A DNA stretch of 64,000 nt from Diplolepis rosae (taxonomy: Eukaryota; Arthropoda; Insecta; Hymenoptera; Diplolepididae), in NCBI GenBank assembly GCA_030998225.1, contig JAPYXD010000686.1:2666001-2730000 (forward strand). Reading direction: 5' to 3'. Position 1 is the first letter of the stretch. The number at the start of each line of letters is the position of its first letter. Positions 1 to 10,270 of this stretch are shown here, piece by piece. The notes below the pieces were generated by a model. The model had not been told where the DNA came from. It did not search any database and saw only the letters and a program-made list of their open reading frames with translations. Made by a program: the position numbers and the translations under genes.

Positions 1-850
1 GAAACTTTAAAGTGTCATAGTTTTTTGAATTTCAATTTTAGAACAAAATGTATTTGAACTCATTTGTAGAACTATTAGAGAAGAATCTCTAACTCTAAAC
101 AGAACTCTTGTAAGTCTTAAGAATGAGATTCTTGAAAAAAATTTGAAAACTTAGGAGTTTTATGGTTTTTTGAATTTTGATTTCAGAGTAAAATGTATTT
201 GGACATACACTCGAGATTCCCTGTAACGTAAAGCTCGAGCATCGGAAACTTCTCTGTAACAAACGCGAGAGGGATCCCCTCCATATCCTACTTGTTGCTA
301 AGTGCTGTTATGCGCATTATATAATGCGCGCAGTCTGTCTGTCAGTGAGGCTATGTGAATAATATATTTACATAGTTAAAACGGTATAAAAAAGATTTCT
401 GTGAGTATTGAAGATGGAATTCACTTATTTGACGGTATGTACTCAAAATACTAAAAATATAATAATATAATAATAAAAATATTTATGCTTATATCAGGTG
501 TATTTTTTAATATTTTCAGAAAAAAAGAAATTACACTATCAAGTAATTTTTCAATAATTGACAAATAATTTTCTCATTAATTTGTGATAAAAGCCATCAA
601 ACTCATTGATTACTTTTTCAAATTCGAGCGCGCTTCATTCCGTAGTAGTGGGGGAAGAGGGGTCGATCGTCTGCTCGTTATAGGGAGGCGTGACGCGCTT
701 GTTACAGAGAGGTTTCGTTACAGGGAATTTCGTTATAGGGAATCTTGAGTGTAGTTGTAGAACTTTGTATACAAGAATCCAAAACTATAAACAGAACTTT
801 TACAACTCGTGAAAATGATATTTTGAAAAAAAGGTGGAAATATTGAGTAG
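1..850. repeat. Tandem repeat of about 150 bp, second unit split by a MITE
   Basis: Unit 1 covers about 1-147 and unit 2 begins near 145. Both share the string order TAGTTTTTTGAATTT, AAAATGTATTTG, TGTAGAACT, CTAAACAGAACT and TTGAAAAAAA. Unit 2 is interrupted at 206 and resumes at 754, exactly around the TA-flanked MITE, so the repeat is older than that insertion. No coding potential is visible. Confidence 0.7.
208..751. mobile_element. TA-flanked MITE (Tc1/mariner/pogo-type), 544 bp
   Basis: The left end CACTCGAGATTCCCTGTAAC (208) is mirrored by the right end, where CGTTATAGGGAATCTTGAGTG finishes at 751; inverted similarity continues through CTCTGTAACAA and a CGCG tract. TA dinucleotides at 206-207 and 752-753 fit the TA target duplication of Tc1/mariner/pogo elements. 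It has no transposase and is non-autonomous. It sits inside unit 2 of the surrounding tandem repeat, which supplies the empty-site structure. The CACTC start resembles the Tigger-like element at 11749, but that link is only inferred. Confidence 0.8.
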
Positions 851-854
851 CTAT

Positions 855-1105
855 ATTTTCCGTAATTTGCTGGAACTATTTCCAAAAAGTGTCAGGAACT
901 CAAAAACTTCCCAAAATTCAGAAAAAAAATTTGTTTTTCCTATAGTGTGGAGATGCGTGAACTTAGCTCTGCATTTCTAAAATCGCATTTTTTATGCATT
1001 AAAAGGCTGGAACTATTTCTAAAACCTATGAGGAACTCTAGAAATATTGTAAATAAAGTCATAGCTCTCATAAAATTAAAAAAATGTTTATAGTGTGGAG
1101 CCAAC
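855..1105. repeat. Degenerate tandem repeat, about 150 bp period
   Basis: CTGGAACTATTTC followed by AGGAACTC and TATAGTGTGGAG occurs near 859 and again near 1008. The two units are diverged. Nothing coding is seen. Confidence 0.5.
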
Positions 1106-1224
1106 TTCACAGACATAATTTTCTCTTTTCCAGTAGATCGTACAATGCTTTTATGTGTTTTCAAGCGTCGAACGAGTTATTGTATCCTGCAACTCAATTA
1201 TTTTATTTTTATTTTAATACATAC

Positions 1225-1520
1225 CTTAGATTCTAACAATCTTTGCTTATTGCTGAGTACAACGTCTAAATCTTCAGATGATGAGTTTTCCATTCCACTT
1301 CTTAATTTATCACGAATTCCATTTTTATTGTCAATCACATATGAATAAATAGTTTTTGGTGCACCATCCACATTTTTTGCAATCTCCTTCCAAACCTCTG
1401 CGTCTTTTGACAAAACTTTATTTTCCGAAAATAAAATTTCATCTTTTTTTAAAAAAAGGCAACTCGTTTACGAGATTATAGTCCAGTTTTCTTGGTTGAC
1501 CACATTTTTCCATTTAATTC
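1225..1520 (-). pseudogene. Decayed internal exon of an unidentified repetitive gene
   Basis: The minus strand reads an acidic/basic segment with DAEVWKEIAKNVDGAPKTIY and a GIRDKL motif, ending in ESK immediately before a splice-donor GTATGT (1219-1224 on the plus strand). Upstream codons (CGQPRKLDYNLVNELPFF) continue the exon if one base is skipped in the T/A-rich run near 1450. I do not recognise the family. The WKEIA...IY...GIRDKL pattern resembles short exons found in dispersed arthropod repeat genes, but that is an impression, not a search result. No partner exon is visible within about 1 kb. It could be host-derived or part of a transposon. Confidence 0.4.
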
Positions 1521-1863
1521 CTTTAAATTGAGTTTTCTACCATCGATATACATTAGTAAAAAGTCAACGCAAAACTGAAGTGGCCTTAGAAAAATAATAA
1601 GAGCAAAGTCGAAATTTTAGTCCGAATTTTAAATCGAATATATCCCAATTCTCTTTTATTTCTAAGAACGGAGGAATTCGTGGAAAAAACAAAAGCGAGT
1701 TGCATCGGCTGAGATTCCGATGTTCCTATTATTGGATTTTATAATAAGTTGACTCTCTTAATATAATTCCATTTTTATCATTTTTTGAAAATTGATTTTA
1801 TAAATTTTTAAGGAATTATTTAACAGCTAATAGTATGTTGGAAATCAAATTTTGCAGGTAACG
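1521..1863. other. A+T-rich spacer, nothing recognised
   Basis: No open frame, splice pair or repeat stands out between the exon remnant and the TTAA element. Confidence 0.6.
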
Positions 1864-2298
1864 TTAACGGTAGTTGGAAATTTCCCGCGCCTGATGAAAT
1901 GTGGTCATTTTCATGCCCCTAAATCTTGGAGTCTACTACACCTATTAACTTGATTTTTCTTCATTTTGTCATGAATTGAGTGATAATAACTTTGACCATG
2001 GGTTTTGTGTTTTCTCAATTACAGCGGCACACAGTGGTCCAAAGTCAAAAAAAGCTGGCCAAAAGTCAAAAAATGAAATAAAAAATTTGAAAGTTTCGGG
2101 AATGTATTATTGTAAGGGGGCCTATTCTACATCTTATACTGCATGGAAACTTAAGTAGCTCAGCTACTCCCCCTTGTGGGTCATTCACAATCCAGCCCTA
2201 CTGGAGCGTATCTCGGCACGCTACATCTGTTCAAAATATTCTTCGAGTTATTCAGTGCGATAAAACGTGATCGGAGTGTTTGTTCGCAAATCGGCGAG

Positions 2299-2317
2299 AT
2301 GGAGGTGGATCCTGACG
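2299..2317 (+). other. Possible relic first exon with splice donor inside the TTAA element
   Basis: ATGGAGGTGGATCCTGACG is followed directly by GTACGT, a good splice-donor match, and is preceded by a relatively G+C-rich leader (about 2155-2298). It would encode only MEVDPD plus a partial codon. It may be the 5' exon of the transposase of the autonomous ancestor; no downstream exon is found in this copy. Confidence 0.3.
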
Positions 2318-2579
2318 GTACGTAGAATAATTTCATGCTTGGAAATTCTAAATTATGATACTTTTCGAAACATAAAAATGACGTTAAATAACCACCTGTA
2401 CAATATCAATATTTATCGATCTGTCTTCTGAAAATCATGTAAATAGGTATCATCCCAAGAGATCTCATGCTGTTATAACATTCCTGGTTCAGATATTGCT
2501 ATAACAAACAGTAATCTTCATAATTTTCTTGCGACTTTCTGCGACTTTGGATGTGGCACGACCTTTCGTCGTACCCTAA

Positions 2580-2935
2580 GAAGCTAAATTTTGCCTAAAT
2601 CTTACGGTTTTTCACTTAAGTGGTCTGCCGTTTTCAATCCTTTATTTTGTTTTTTATAAATTTGACATCCGTTTTGTAATCAGTGACATAAAAAACCAAA
2701 GTAAACTAAATTTTGCCTAAATCTGATAATTTTATATATAAGTGACCCGTCATTTTGGATCCGCCATTTTTTTTTCTTCAAAATTTGACTTCAGTTATGT
2801 AATCAGCCACCTTAAAAACTAAAGGAAACTAAATTTTGTATAAATATAATAATTTATTACAAAACTCATCCGCCATTTTAAATCCGCCATTTCGTTTTTG
2901 GGAAATTGAACTTCATTTTTATAATCAGCGACCTA
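2580..2935. repeat. Tandem repeat, about 120 bp period, three units
   Basis: CTAAATTTTGCCTAAAT (third copy CTAAATTTTGTATAAAT) starts near 2584, 2705 and 2829. Each unit continues into CCGCCATTTT/CCGTTTTC-like sequence, then a 'TTTGACTTC...TAATCAG.GAC' segment. It lies in the middle of the TTAA element. Confidence 0.65.
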
Positions 2936-3223
2936 GAAAACCCCTATCCCCAAAATTTTATTGAAATGAATCGACACCTTCATATTTTGGCCAGCTTTTT
3001 TTGACTTTGGACCACTGTGCGGCAAGAAGACAGAATTCTTCCCAGTATTCAAAAATGGAATTTTTAAAGAATATTCCAGATCAGTTGTATTTCCCCCAAG
3101 TTTGTATAAAAAAATGTCCATGGTCAAAGTTGTTCATCAGTCATTCTTGGCAAAATGAAAAAAAAATCAAGCATAAAAATGACCAAATTTCATCAAGCGC
3201 GGGAAACTGCCAACTACCGTTAA

Positions 3224-3740
3224 GAGACAGATACACACAATATCAATTTAATTTAACTTAAGAAAATAACCGTAAAAAGCTTGAATAAGATGGATTGAGT
3301 TATTAGTGACAAGTTCATCTGGATTTTCTTCTAGAGGCCGTTCTCGACTTTCATAAGATGCCTCATTTTAATTTGATATTTCGCTTTCTTGTGGGATTTA
3401 CACTTAGAAAAGATCGAGGAATGAGATGAGATGAGTTGATCAAAACTTGATATAAGTGATTTACTTGAGATGAGCACACTTCATGTTCAAAAGACCTTGA
3501 GCGAGACAAATGAGTTTATCAGATCGTTGTTCAACACTAAAAGTTTACATGTCAAAGAGAAGTAAAACTGGATATTTGTTAATAAAAATTATCCAAAACA
3601 AATTATCAATTGCCTGCGGATGATCAATTGATGTGAAAGTAAATTAAATCAATTTTTTAAACTGAGTAATTGATATTAAATAAATAGGCTTGATACTCTG
3701 TAAACTTATATACTTTCATTTTTCAAATTTACGAAGAGGA
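3224..3740. other. Spacer, nothing recognised
   Basis: A+T-rich sequence with a short GATGAGAT run near 3420. No supported gene. Confidence 0.5.
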
Positions 3741-3744
3741 GGTC

Positions 3745-4060
3745 GATTTTTGACTTAAGGGTTGTTTTTTGGAAATTTATTTTTAGCGCATTTGAGAGCC
3801 GTAAAAAAGCCGGAAAGTGCGATTGAATTGATTTCCGACTTTTGCACATTTTAAGTAAGAGGGGGTTGCTTCCTGACCTAGGGGTTGTTTTTTGGAAATT
3901 TATTTTTGGTGCGTTTCAGAGCCGTTAAAAAGCCGTAAAATGTGATGTAATTGATTTCCGACTTTTGCACATTTTAAGAAAGGGGGGGGGGGTTGCGTTC
4001 TGACTTAGGGGTAGTTTTTTGGTGCGTTTCAGAGCCGTTAAAAAGCCGTAAAATATGGTG
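3745..4060. repeat. Tandem repeat, about 125 bp period, about 2.5 units
   Basis: GACTTAAGGGTTGTTTTTTGG (near 3750) recurs as GACCTAGGGGTTGTTTTTTGG (near 3874) and GACTTAGGGGTAGTTTTTTGG (near 3999). Each is followed by GCGTTTCAGAGCCGT, AAAAAGCCGTAAAA and ATTGATTTCCGACTTTTGCAC. Extra GCCGTAAA fragments continue to about 4215. Confidence 0.75.
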
Positions 4061-4229
4061 TTTTTTTTTATTTGTATTTTTTCTATGGTGGGGGTGCTGA
4101 GTGAACGTGCACTTAGCGCCCCACACATAAAAATTGATTTTTTGAAAAAACTTGAAGAGCCGTAAATTTTTAATGTGCGCCTAAAAATAGCCGTAAAAAA
4201 GCCGTAAATTCTGGAATAATAAAAAATTC

Positions 4230-4845
4230 AAATTTCCAGTGAAGGGGTGCTAGCTGCACGGACCTCCGAGGCTTTATTCGGTAACATTTCTTCCCCGACG
4301 CCAAGTCGATCCACATTAGGGGAGTTAAAGGTGCTATGCCTTACGGCTCGTTATAAAAATGGGCTGAATAATAATGATGCAGTTTACCCTGCCCCCCTCG
4401 CACTGTCTCCCGAAAAGCAGTCTCTCGTGGTTGTTCCGTAGATGGTACACCCCTCGAACTCGGTCGCACATCCTCTTCTACCGTCTCACGCGACACCCGT
4501 GAGAGTCTCATCGGCCGGAATATCGGGTCCGGTAGATGAAACGAATTACGTGGCCCAGTATAGGAGATGTTCGCATACCCATATGCTTACGCTAAGCCCG
4601 ATGACACCGTGAGAGCAGAGGGCGTTATTCTTGACGCAGTGACACCATGCCCCCGCTCGGAAAGTGTCACAAAACCTGCCGTGCCCCTACTCAACGTACC
4701 CGCCATTGTCGTGATCGGAAAACTAGGAGTAACTTTGCTAGCCGTAACCGAAACCGACGCTTGGACTGATACTGGGATCTCCGTGTTGTCGCCTACATAC
4801 TTATAAGCTTCCTGGCCCCCCAAATCGTCCCTACTGCCCTGTGTA
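4230..4845 (-). pseudogene. G+C-rich coding-like block, possible retroelement ORF1 piece
   Basis: Base composition jumps relative to its flanks. The minus strand is open over about 99 codons (4587-4883), with Ser/Thr/Val-rich sequence and no catalytic motif; related open sequence continues toward 4240 in other frames. It abuts the plus-strand R1-like gag segment near 4850, so it may be a rearranged 5' part of the same or another retroelement. I cannot name it, and the strand assignment rests only on the longer open frame. Confidence 0.3.
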
Positions 4846-4859
4846 GCCGACTGCGGTGG

Positions 4860-5298
4860 TCCGTTTAACCGAGGCGGACGCACCGAGTTTGCTCGGGCTT
4901 GGCAGGCTAAGGGTGGGGTGGGTGAACTGCGGCATCCGAGAGCATTTCGAGGTTTCCCGGTTCTTCAGGTGCCAGGGATGCGGACATGTTTTGCGCGGCT
5001 GCGTGCTTCCAGGCAGGAAGGATGCCTGCTGGAGTTGTTTTGAGCATCGGGGATTTTCTGGAGAGCGTCGCGGGGTTCGTGTGAGTGGAGATGGCGGGGG
5101 TACGCGTGTACAGCTGCTACTCATCCCCCAACGATCCTTTTGAGATCTTTGAGACCCAGATCCTCCTCCTTCAGAAAAGCCTGAGAGAGGCTAGTGGGAG
5201 GCCCCTTATGGCAAGCGACTTCAATAGTAAGTCCCCTTAGTGGGGAGAAGCCCGTCTGGACAGGAGGGGGATTTTGGCCGGCGAGATGGTCGCTAGGA
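4860..5298 (+). pseudogene. R1-type non-LTR retrotransposon fragment (gag zinc knuckle plus endonuclease start)
   Basis: The plus strand encodes an R1-like ORF1 C-terminus with cysteine/histidine zinc-knuckle spacing (RFFRCQGCGHVLRGC, then CWSCFEHRGF). About 50 codons later, in another frame, comes the start of an apurinic-type endonuclease domain: VYSCYSSPNDPFE, ASDFNSKSP (normally GDFN), WGEARLDRRG and EMVARNE. The N of the DFN motif belongs to the active site of this endonuclease family. A TAG stop lies inside the endonuclease at about 5238, and the reverse transcriptase is absent; homology stops near 5298 where the sequence turns A+T-rich. It is a dead fragment of roughly 430 bp. Confidence 0.7.
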
Positions 5299-5299
5299 A

Positions 5300-6599
5300 T
5301 GAAAAAACACGACAGACAATTCTGAAACCTTTTATTCTTTAACTACTGGAGATATAACCTTTGTATTGGCTGAAAAAACAAGAAAACCCGTTTGTAGTTA
5401 CGTTTTAATACAAACTGAACATCAATAATTATTAATTTTTGAAACCAGACCTGGAAATTCATTTCTAGAAAATAAACATTTAGAAGTTCAAAATATGGAC
5501 ATTTTTACATACGTTAACTCTGAATTTATATACGTGGAACGACACATACGCACTAAAGTAAATAGACTTTATCACGACGTTCTTACTCAACGATGTATAC
5601 TTGAACAGCAAGTTTTTAGAAATACATTAACCTTAGCAAACAATCACCAGACGAATTTGCATATTATTTAATGAAAGACCCAGGATATATGTCAGTAATT
5701 GCATGAGAAGTAGTACATATCGTAAAATGTATACCGGTTGAAGTAAAATATCGCAAAAATGGAGAATGATATCTACAACTACCAATATTTAGAGGAAATC
5801 AATCCTTTTTCCTTTCTCCACGAACTCATATATTAACAAAATCCAGTATCCAAACAAACTGCAATTCTTTCCTTCCACCAATGTACCTTTTTGGAGAAAC
5901 CTGGTACTAATTACTTCCAAATCCTGTCAAATCTATAGCACCAACTATAGTTAAACCTCTCACAAAAGCAACCTGGAAATACACAAATACTTCATCCTTA
6001 GCAACAAGTGGCATTTATTCTCAATCTGATCTTGATAAACTGCGAGATCATATTATGTTTCCAGCAGAAAACCCAATGATTCTAAATTCCTTAGCTAGAG
6101 AAATAACAGGACATCCAGCTATCAATCAAGGAATATCATTAACGAATTTATTTATTGAAGATGTAATTGATAAAATTGCTGAATCCGATGGGGTAGATTT
6201 TGGACTATTTTTACAAGTTTTGTAATTACTAGTGCAGGCCTAATTGCATTAATAATAATAATTAGAGGGATTAAATTGATAGCGGATACCATTATTCATG
6301 GATATGCACTATACAGATTATTTGGATGGTCTCTCCATCTACTAGGCGCCTACTGGGATTCGGTTACTAGCCTTTCATTACACTTAGGTACCCGTCGACC
6401 CTCTAGACCTCCTGCTGAAAGCCATCTAGAACTGCTAACAGCTTCAGCGCCACAAAGCTCGAAAGAGGCACCTAAAAGTTCATCGTATTACGCAAATACT
6501 ACTTCACGTAAAGATCACAATAATATAAACACAACTCTTTATCCTCACTCTGAACTAAAAGAAGAACTTAGTAGAACCCACTACTCTATCCAAATCTAA
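5300..6599 (+). pseudogene. Endogenous chuvirus-type glycoprotein remnant
   Basis: Conceptual translation across three frames gives a continuous virus-glycoprotein-like protein of roughly 430 residues, N-terminus missing. Frame changes fall near 5632 and 6200; in-frame stops are at 5704, near 5769 and near 5911. The C-terminal part has an ectodomain with conserved-looking NSLAREITGHPAI and ISLTNLF segments, a hydrophobic membrane span around 6225-6290, and a cytoplasmic tail rich in Ser/Pro after RRPSRPPAES. This order and these segments resemble arthropod chuvirus (Jingchuvirales) glycoproteins, which are known as endogenous copies and as captured envelope genes of BEL/Pao elements. The identification is by eye. 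The copy cannot make an intact protein. Confidence 0.55.
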
Positions 6600-6609
6600 C
6601 ATCTTCATA

Positions 6610-7350
6610 ATGTCGCATTTTCCTTTTACAACCTTACTAAACAAAATTATTCAGCAAAGAAGAGATCCACCCCTCATTTATGAGATACTCATTGAACAAA
6701 CCAATAATAATGAATGTCTATTTCACGTTAATTTACAATATAAATATTAAATAATATTCAATAGTGGCAAAGATAAAGAAAATGTAAAGCAAAAGGTAGC
6801 ACAAAATTTATATAATGCCTTAATTAGTGAATCAAAGGAAACAAATCAAAACGTACAACCAAATTCTATTAGTAAAAATTGCAAAAAATTAAACGAAATT
6901 TGCACTCAAAATAAATTTAAGTATCCAAAATATACAGTATAACGAATAAAAACCTCATCAAAAGACTCAACATACATAGCAATTTATTTCATTAACAACA
7001 TAAAACAAATAGGAATAGCAAACTCGATAAAAACAGCTAAGGATTTTGCTGCCATAAAAGTTATTAATTCTCTTTCGCAAAAAGACGAGAAATGTGGACT
7101 AAGTTTGATAAACTCACTAGAACATTTGCATGTAACAATTCAAGAATCTTCTATAAACGATCCAAAACATTCAGCGAGTAGCCAAATAACATAACCTATT
7201 ACTTCAAATAACATTCGTGATAAAAATACAAATTCATATTAAATGAAAGAAAATAATAATCGTACTACATCATCTTCCTCTACAAAAAGCTTTAAAAAGT
7301 GTTGTAAATGCGGATATAGACCTCCCAACCAGTACAATAAATTCTAATAT
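6610..7350 (+). pseudogene. Remnant of a protein with two dsRNA-binding-like domains
   Basis: An ATG at 6610 opens a frame that would be continuous to 7192 apart from TAA codons at 6748 and 6940. It reads on in the same frame past TAA 7192 to a second ATG at 7243 and a CKCG motif near 7305. Residues of about 1-75 and 100-165 each fit the alpha-beta-beta-beta-alpha outline of a dsRNA-binding domain: a P.Y.. strand, an extended F/Y strand, and a final helix with K..A....A...L pattern (TAKDFAAIKVINSL in the second). Such proteins bind double-stranded RNA; in viruses they often act as RNAi or antiviral suppressors. Whether that was the role here is inference. It starts about 10 bp after the glycoprotein remnant ends, on the same strand. 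Confidence 0.45.
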
Positions 7351-7384
7351 AAATATTCCATACCGATTCAGGAAATCAACTATA

Positions 7385-7804
7385 ATGGAGCATTACTACG
7401 ACGAGCCTACCCACGTACCAACTTACCAAAAAAAGATATACAGAACAGACTTCATGGGATTTTTAAATCATGTAGAAATTTTAAGAAACTTCACGATAAA
7501 ATATGGACTGCCGTTACCGCAATATACAGTCCATCCAGATCCGAATTCGAAAACAAACTCATTTTTTCTTGCACAAATTAATATAAATGAATATTTTGTT
7601 ATACAAGCCGGCCCTACTAGTGAATTAACAGAAATCATAGCAGCATTAAAATTACTATTACTACTAATGAGATCATACGATCTCTGCGACGAAAAATTTT
7701 ATGAGAATGATGATAAAAAAAATGCAAAAAACCAAAAATCAAAGTATTCAAATCGATCCAAGACCAAAATTAATACCTTGGGAAAATTCCTGTGGATTTT
7801 GTAA
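7385..7804 (+). CDS. Open frame with a third dsRNA-binding-like domain (fragment)
   Basis: This is an intact 139-codon frame starting ATG at 7385. Residues of about 20-100 again resemble a dsRNA-binding domain: an N-terminal helix (MGFLNHVEILRNF), LPLPQYTVHPD as first strand, a Phe-rich strand, and a helix TEIIAALKLLLLL. The usual KK..AK basic cluster at the start of the last helix is weak (SELTEIIAALK), so RNA binding is uncertain. The tail is Lys/Asn-rich. It may be the C-terminal continuation of the preceding remnant, giving one three-domain protein; spacing and a shared strand support this. Decay is indicated because the next motif (the zinc knuckle) lies in a different frame. Confidence 0.45.
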   Translation: MEHYYDEPTHVPTYQKKIYRTDFMGFLNHVEILRNFTIKYGLPLPQYTVHPDPNSKTNSFFLAQININEYFVIQAGPTSELTEIIAALKLLLLLMRSYDLCDEKFYENDDKKNAKNQKSKYSNRSKTKINTLGKFLWIL

Positions 7805-8030
7805 CACTCAAATGCATGCTACAAAAGAGTGCCGTAGACGAAATATTTTTAAAGTAGACAAATCAACCCAATCTCCCCCTCCAGTTCCACCAAAAAACTC
7901 CTCAGCATTTAGTAGACTTTTTCCTCTTTTCTCCAAAAAACTTCTAGACCTAAATCCAACCACATGTAAGCATCCTATTTTTTATCCACTTTTAATCCTA
8001 CTTTTCTTTTTCAGCCTTCCGAGAAGCCTA
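7701..8030 (+). pseudogene. CCHC zinc-knuckle segment
   Basis: A frame overlapping the end of the third dsRNA-binding-like domain encodes CGFCNTQMHATKEC (7791-7832), an exact C-x2-C-x4-H-x4-C zinc knuckle, followed by basic residues and a Pro-rich stretch. Zinc knuckles of this spacing bind nucleic acid and are typical of retroelement Gag, but none of the surrounding sequence looks like Gag. The natural reading is that it was the C-terminus of the dsRNA-binding protein, now shifted by a frameshift near 7740. The frame stays open to 8243, running into the envelope-like region. Confidence 0.5.
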
Positions 8031-9548
8031 ATGAATTTTCTTAATCAACTAGCATCCAGAGTGTATTTAATTTTAATTCCACTCCTTTTCTCCAAAGCAG
8101 AAAAATACTTAATAGACTCAGAATATTCTCATTCTTCAGGGATTTATTTTGAACCAATTTCAAAAAGTCGTCTTTTTCTGAAAAATATTATTTTATATCT
8201 TATATCGATATCTTTCAGCCAGACGTACTTGAATACAAAATGATAGATTTCTCACATAAATTATATAAATATTGCATACTTTCAAATATTGCCAATAATT
8301 GTAACCTATACGATCATAAAACACAACTTGATTTCATAGAACAACGAATCAACTATTTTCTTGAAGAAATATCATTTATATCTAGACAAGCTTGTAATAT
8401 AACGAATATTTCTAAAAATTATGATCCATTCTTGCAACAAATACAAAAAGTACTTTTAGAATTGAGAATAAGACAGGAAATCTCCCTTTACTGGCCCAAA
8501 GAAAATTTATTTCTACTCCCAAATCCATTTTTTCAAAAAATTACAAATCTTTCTTCAAAATTTGACCACATTATGACCTACAAAAAATGGCATAATTCTC
8601 AAAAAGATCCAAATATTCACCTATATCGAATACTAGCAGCAAATTGGCTTAAAGACCTACATGCAATTTCTCAATCTTTTCTTTTACTCCTTGACCAACT
8701 TACAAAAGCTATTACCCATGCAGCAACTAATTTATGGCACCCTATGCTACTTCCTGATACCTTCTTAGACTTCAAATCCAACAAAGAAGACCCACATCTT
8801 TCAACATCCCTTTTTTCTATGGTCCTTCCATTTTCTAAAATACAATACTTCTTATTCGATAAGTACTTGATTTTTATTATGACTATACCAATCCCATCTG
8901 CTGAAGAATTTCAATTATTTAATCCACATCCAGTTCCAATACATCTCGATTTTAGTACTGACGTAATTTCCTCTACTTACATAAAACCTCAAAATTCTTA
9001 TCTCGCTATTTCTTCAAATAACCAATCATACTTTACAACAAATGAAAATTTCCTCAATGCATGTTATTAAAATGGATTCCAAAAATTTTGTCACCCACCA
9101 AGATCTATATCTATTATCGATAACAATCCTATTTGTGAAACATCAATCTTTCTAAATTCTCATCCATACAAGTGTGAAATATTCATCAGTTTTAGTTAAT
9201 ATCCCTTTCTAACACCATTGTAATTTCATCATGGATGGCTATACTCAACAATTTTACCCCGAAAAATTTTCTTATCATGTCTAAAAAAACCATCTCCAAA
9301 ACCATTTGAATATAATAGATAATTCAATTCCAGTCAGCAAATCAACCACGTCACTTGCTATAATTTCACCATTTTTATACAATATTTCTATTCAAGAGCC
9401 TCACTTACTAAAAAAGATATTACTTCTTCTTCAGCAAAGAGAAGACATGCCATTATCAATCTTCGAAAACCATGTCTTTATTCTTACAAAATATACAAAC
9501 ATTCAAAAAATCATGTCAGAAGGACACTTTTCGTACCCACGCCTTTAA
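8031..9548 (+). pseudogene. Insect Env / baculovirus-F-like envelope protein remnant
   Basis: From an ATG at 8031, in a frame open to 8243, comes a hydrophobic signal-peptide-like start and then SGIYFEP, a typical mature N-terminus of errantivirus Env/F-like proteins. A frame change near 8235 leads to a 276-codon open stretch (8240-9070) with helical repeats and the family-like stretches HPMLLPDTFLD, IPIPSAEEFQLF, PHPVPI and YLAIS. More homologous sequence continues after the stop to about 9180 and again at 9306-9548. Family members are class I fusion proteins of insect Gypsy-type retroviruses and baculoviruses. A polypyrimidine tract ending in CAG (about 7999-8013) just before the ATG resembles a splice acceptor. 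Several breaks make the copy inactive. Confidence 0.55.
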
Positions 9549-9723
9549 TGTTTCTAACAAAAGAAGTAACAAACTGTAATATAAAAGTTGTTTTTCTGAT
9601 GGAAAGTAAAATACTTTTAGCAAAATTTTTTACCTTGCATGGTTAGAAAATGTATACAACGTTATTATTCGACCTCCTTATCAGACCTTAATAAAATATA
9701 TCTATTGTAACAATTAGTAGAAA

Positions 9724-10130
9724 ATGATACTGACTCCAACTGAACCTATTGTTAACCATCTTGGACCAGTAGAGGGTGTATGTCCACAAGAATATCCGAT
9801 AGCATACGCGCACTTATTACAGAGTTATTGCTTCGAATTAGAACCCTCGACATTGTTTTTATATTATAATTACCAAACCACAAAAAGATATTGTCAATTC
9901 TGTTTCGAGAAATTAGATCAGGAAACTCAAAATAACTGTGAATTTTTTACTTTATGGCATTACATTTGTAAATTGGAATGCATATATATGACTGTTACGG
10001 TTGTCAAGAACTATTAATTAATCCGCGACAAAGAGCAGCTAATTATAACGAAAGCATCGAAACATATTTAAATCACAAATTTAAAAGTAGTCAAGGGATC
10101 GAAGTTCTGGTAGAAAATATCCCTGCATGA
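9724..10130 (+). pseudogene. Cysteine-rich protein A, one frameshift
   Basis: ATG at 9724 opens a 97-codon frame with HLLQSYC, CQFC and later cysteines. Near 9985 a one-base shift opens a frame with CYGC and a basic tail ending at TGA 10128. CxxC pairs suggest a zinc-binding fold. It resembles the next gene in layout (HLL..-YC box about 25-35 residues in, then CxxC pairs), so the two look like a tandem duplication. No known family is recognised. Its position directly after the envelope remnant, on the same strand, suggests a common origin with that block. Confidence 0.4.
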
Positions 10131-10270
10131 TCTATACGTATCTACCTTCCACGCATGTACTCGCGCATGAAAAATTTTGTAAATTTTAATAGAACCCTTA
10201 ATTCAAAAAAATTGTAAAATTTTGCAAATATTTCAAATTCTTTAAATATTGTAAATTTCTCCTTAGAAAA

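Larger units (their letters stand above)
1868..3219. mobile_element. TTAA-flanked DNA transposon derivative, 1,352 bp
   Basis: The ends are inverted: CGGTAGTTGG at 1868 and CCAACTACCG ending at 3219, each bordered by TTAA (1864-1867 and 3220-3223). Inverted similarity continues with gaps for about 200 bp (TTTCCCGCG, TGATGAAAT, TGGTCATTTT, ACTTTGACCATGG, CAGTGGTCCAAAGTC, AAAAAGCTGGCC). TTAA target duplications are typical of piggyBac and Kolobok superfamilies. No transposase is left. A possible first exon (2299-2317) and an internal tandem repeat (2580-2935) occupy the centre. Confidence 0.8.
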
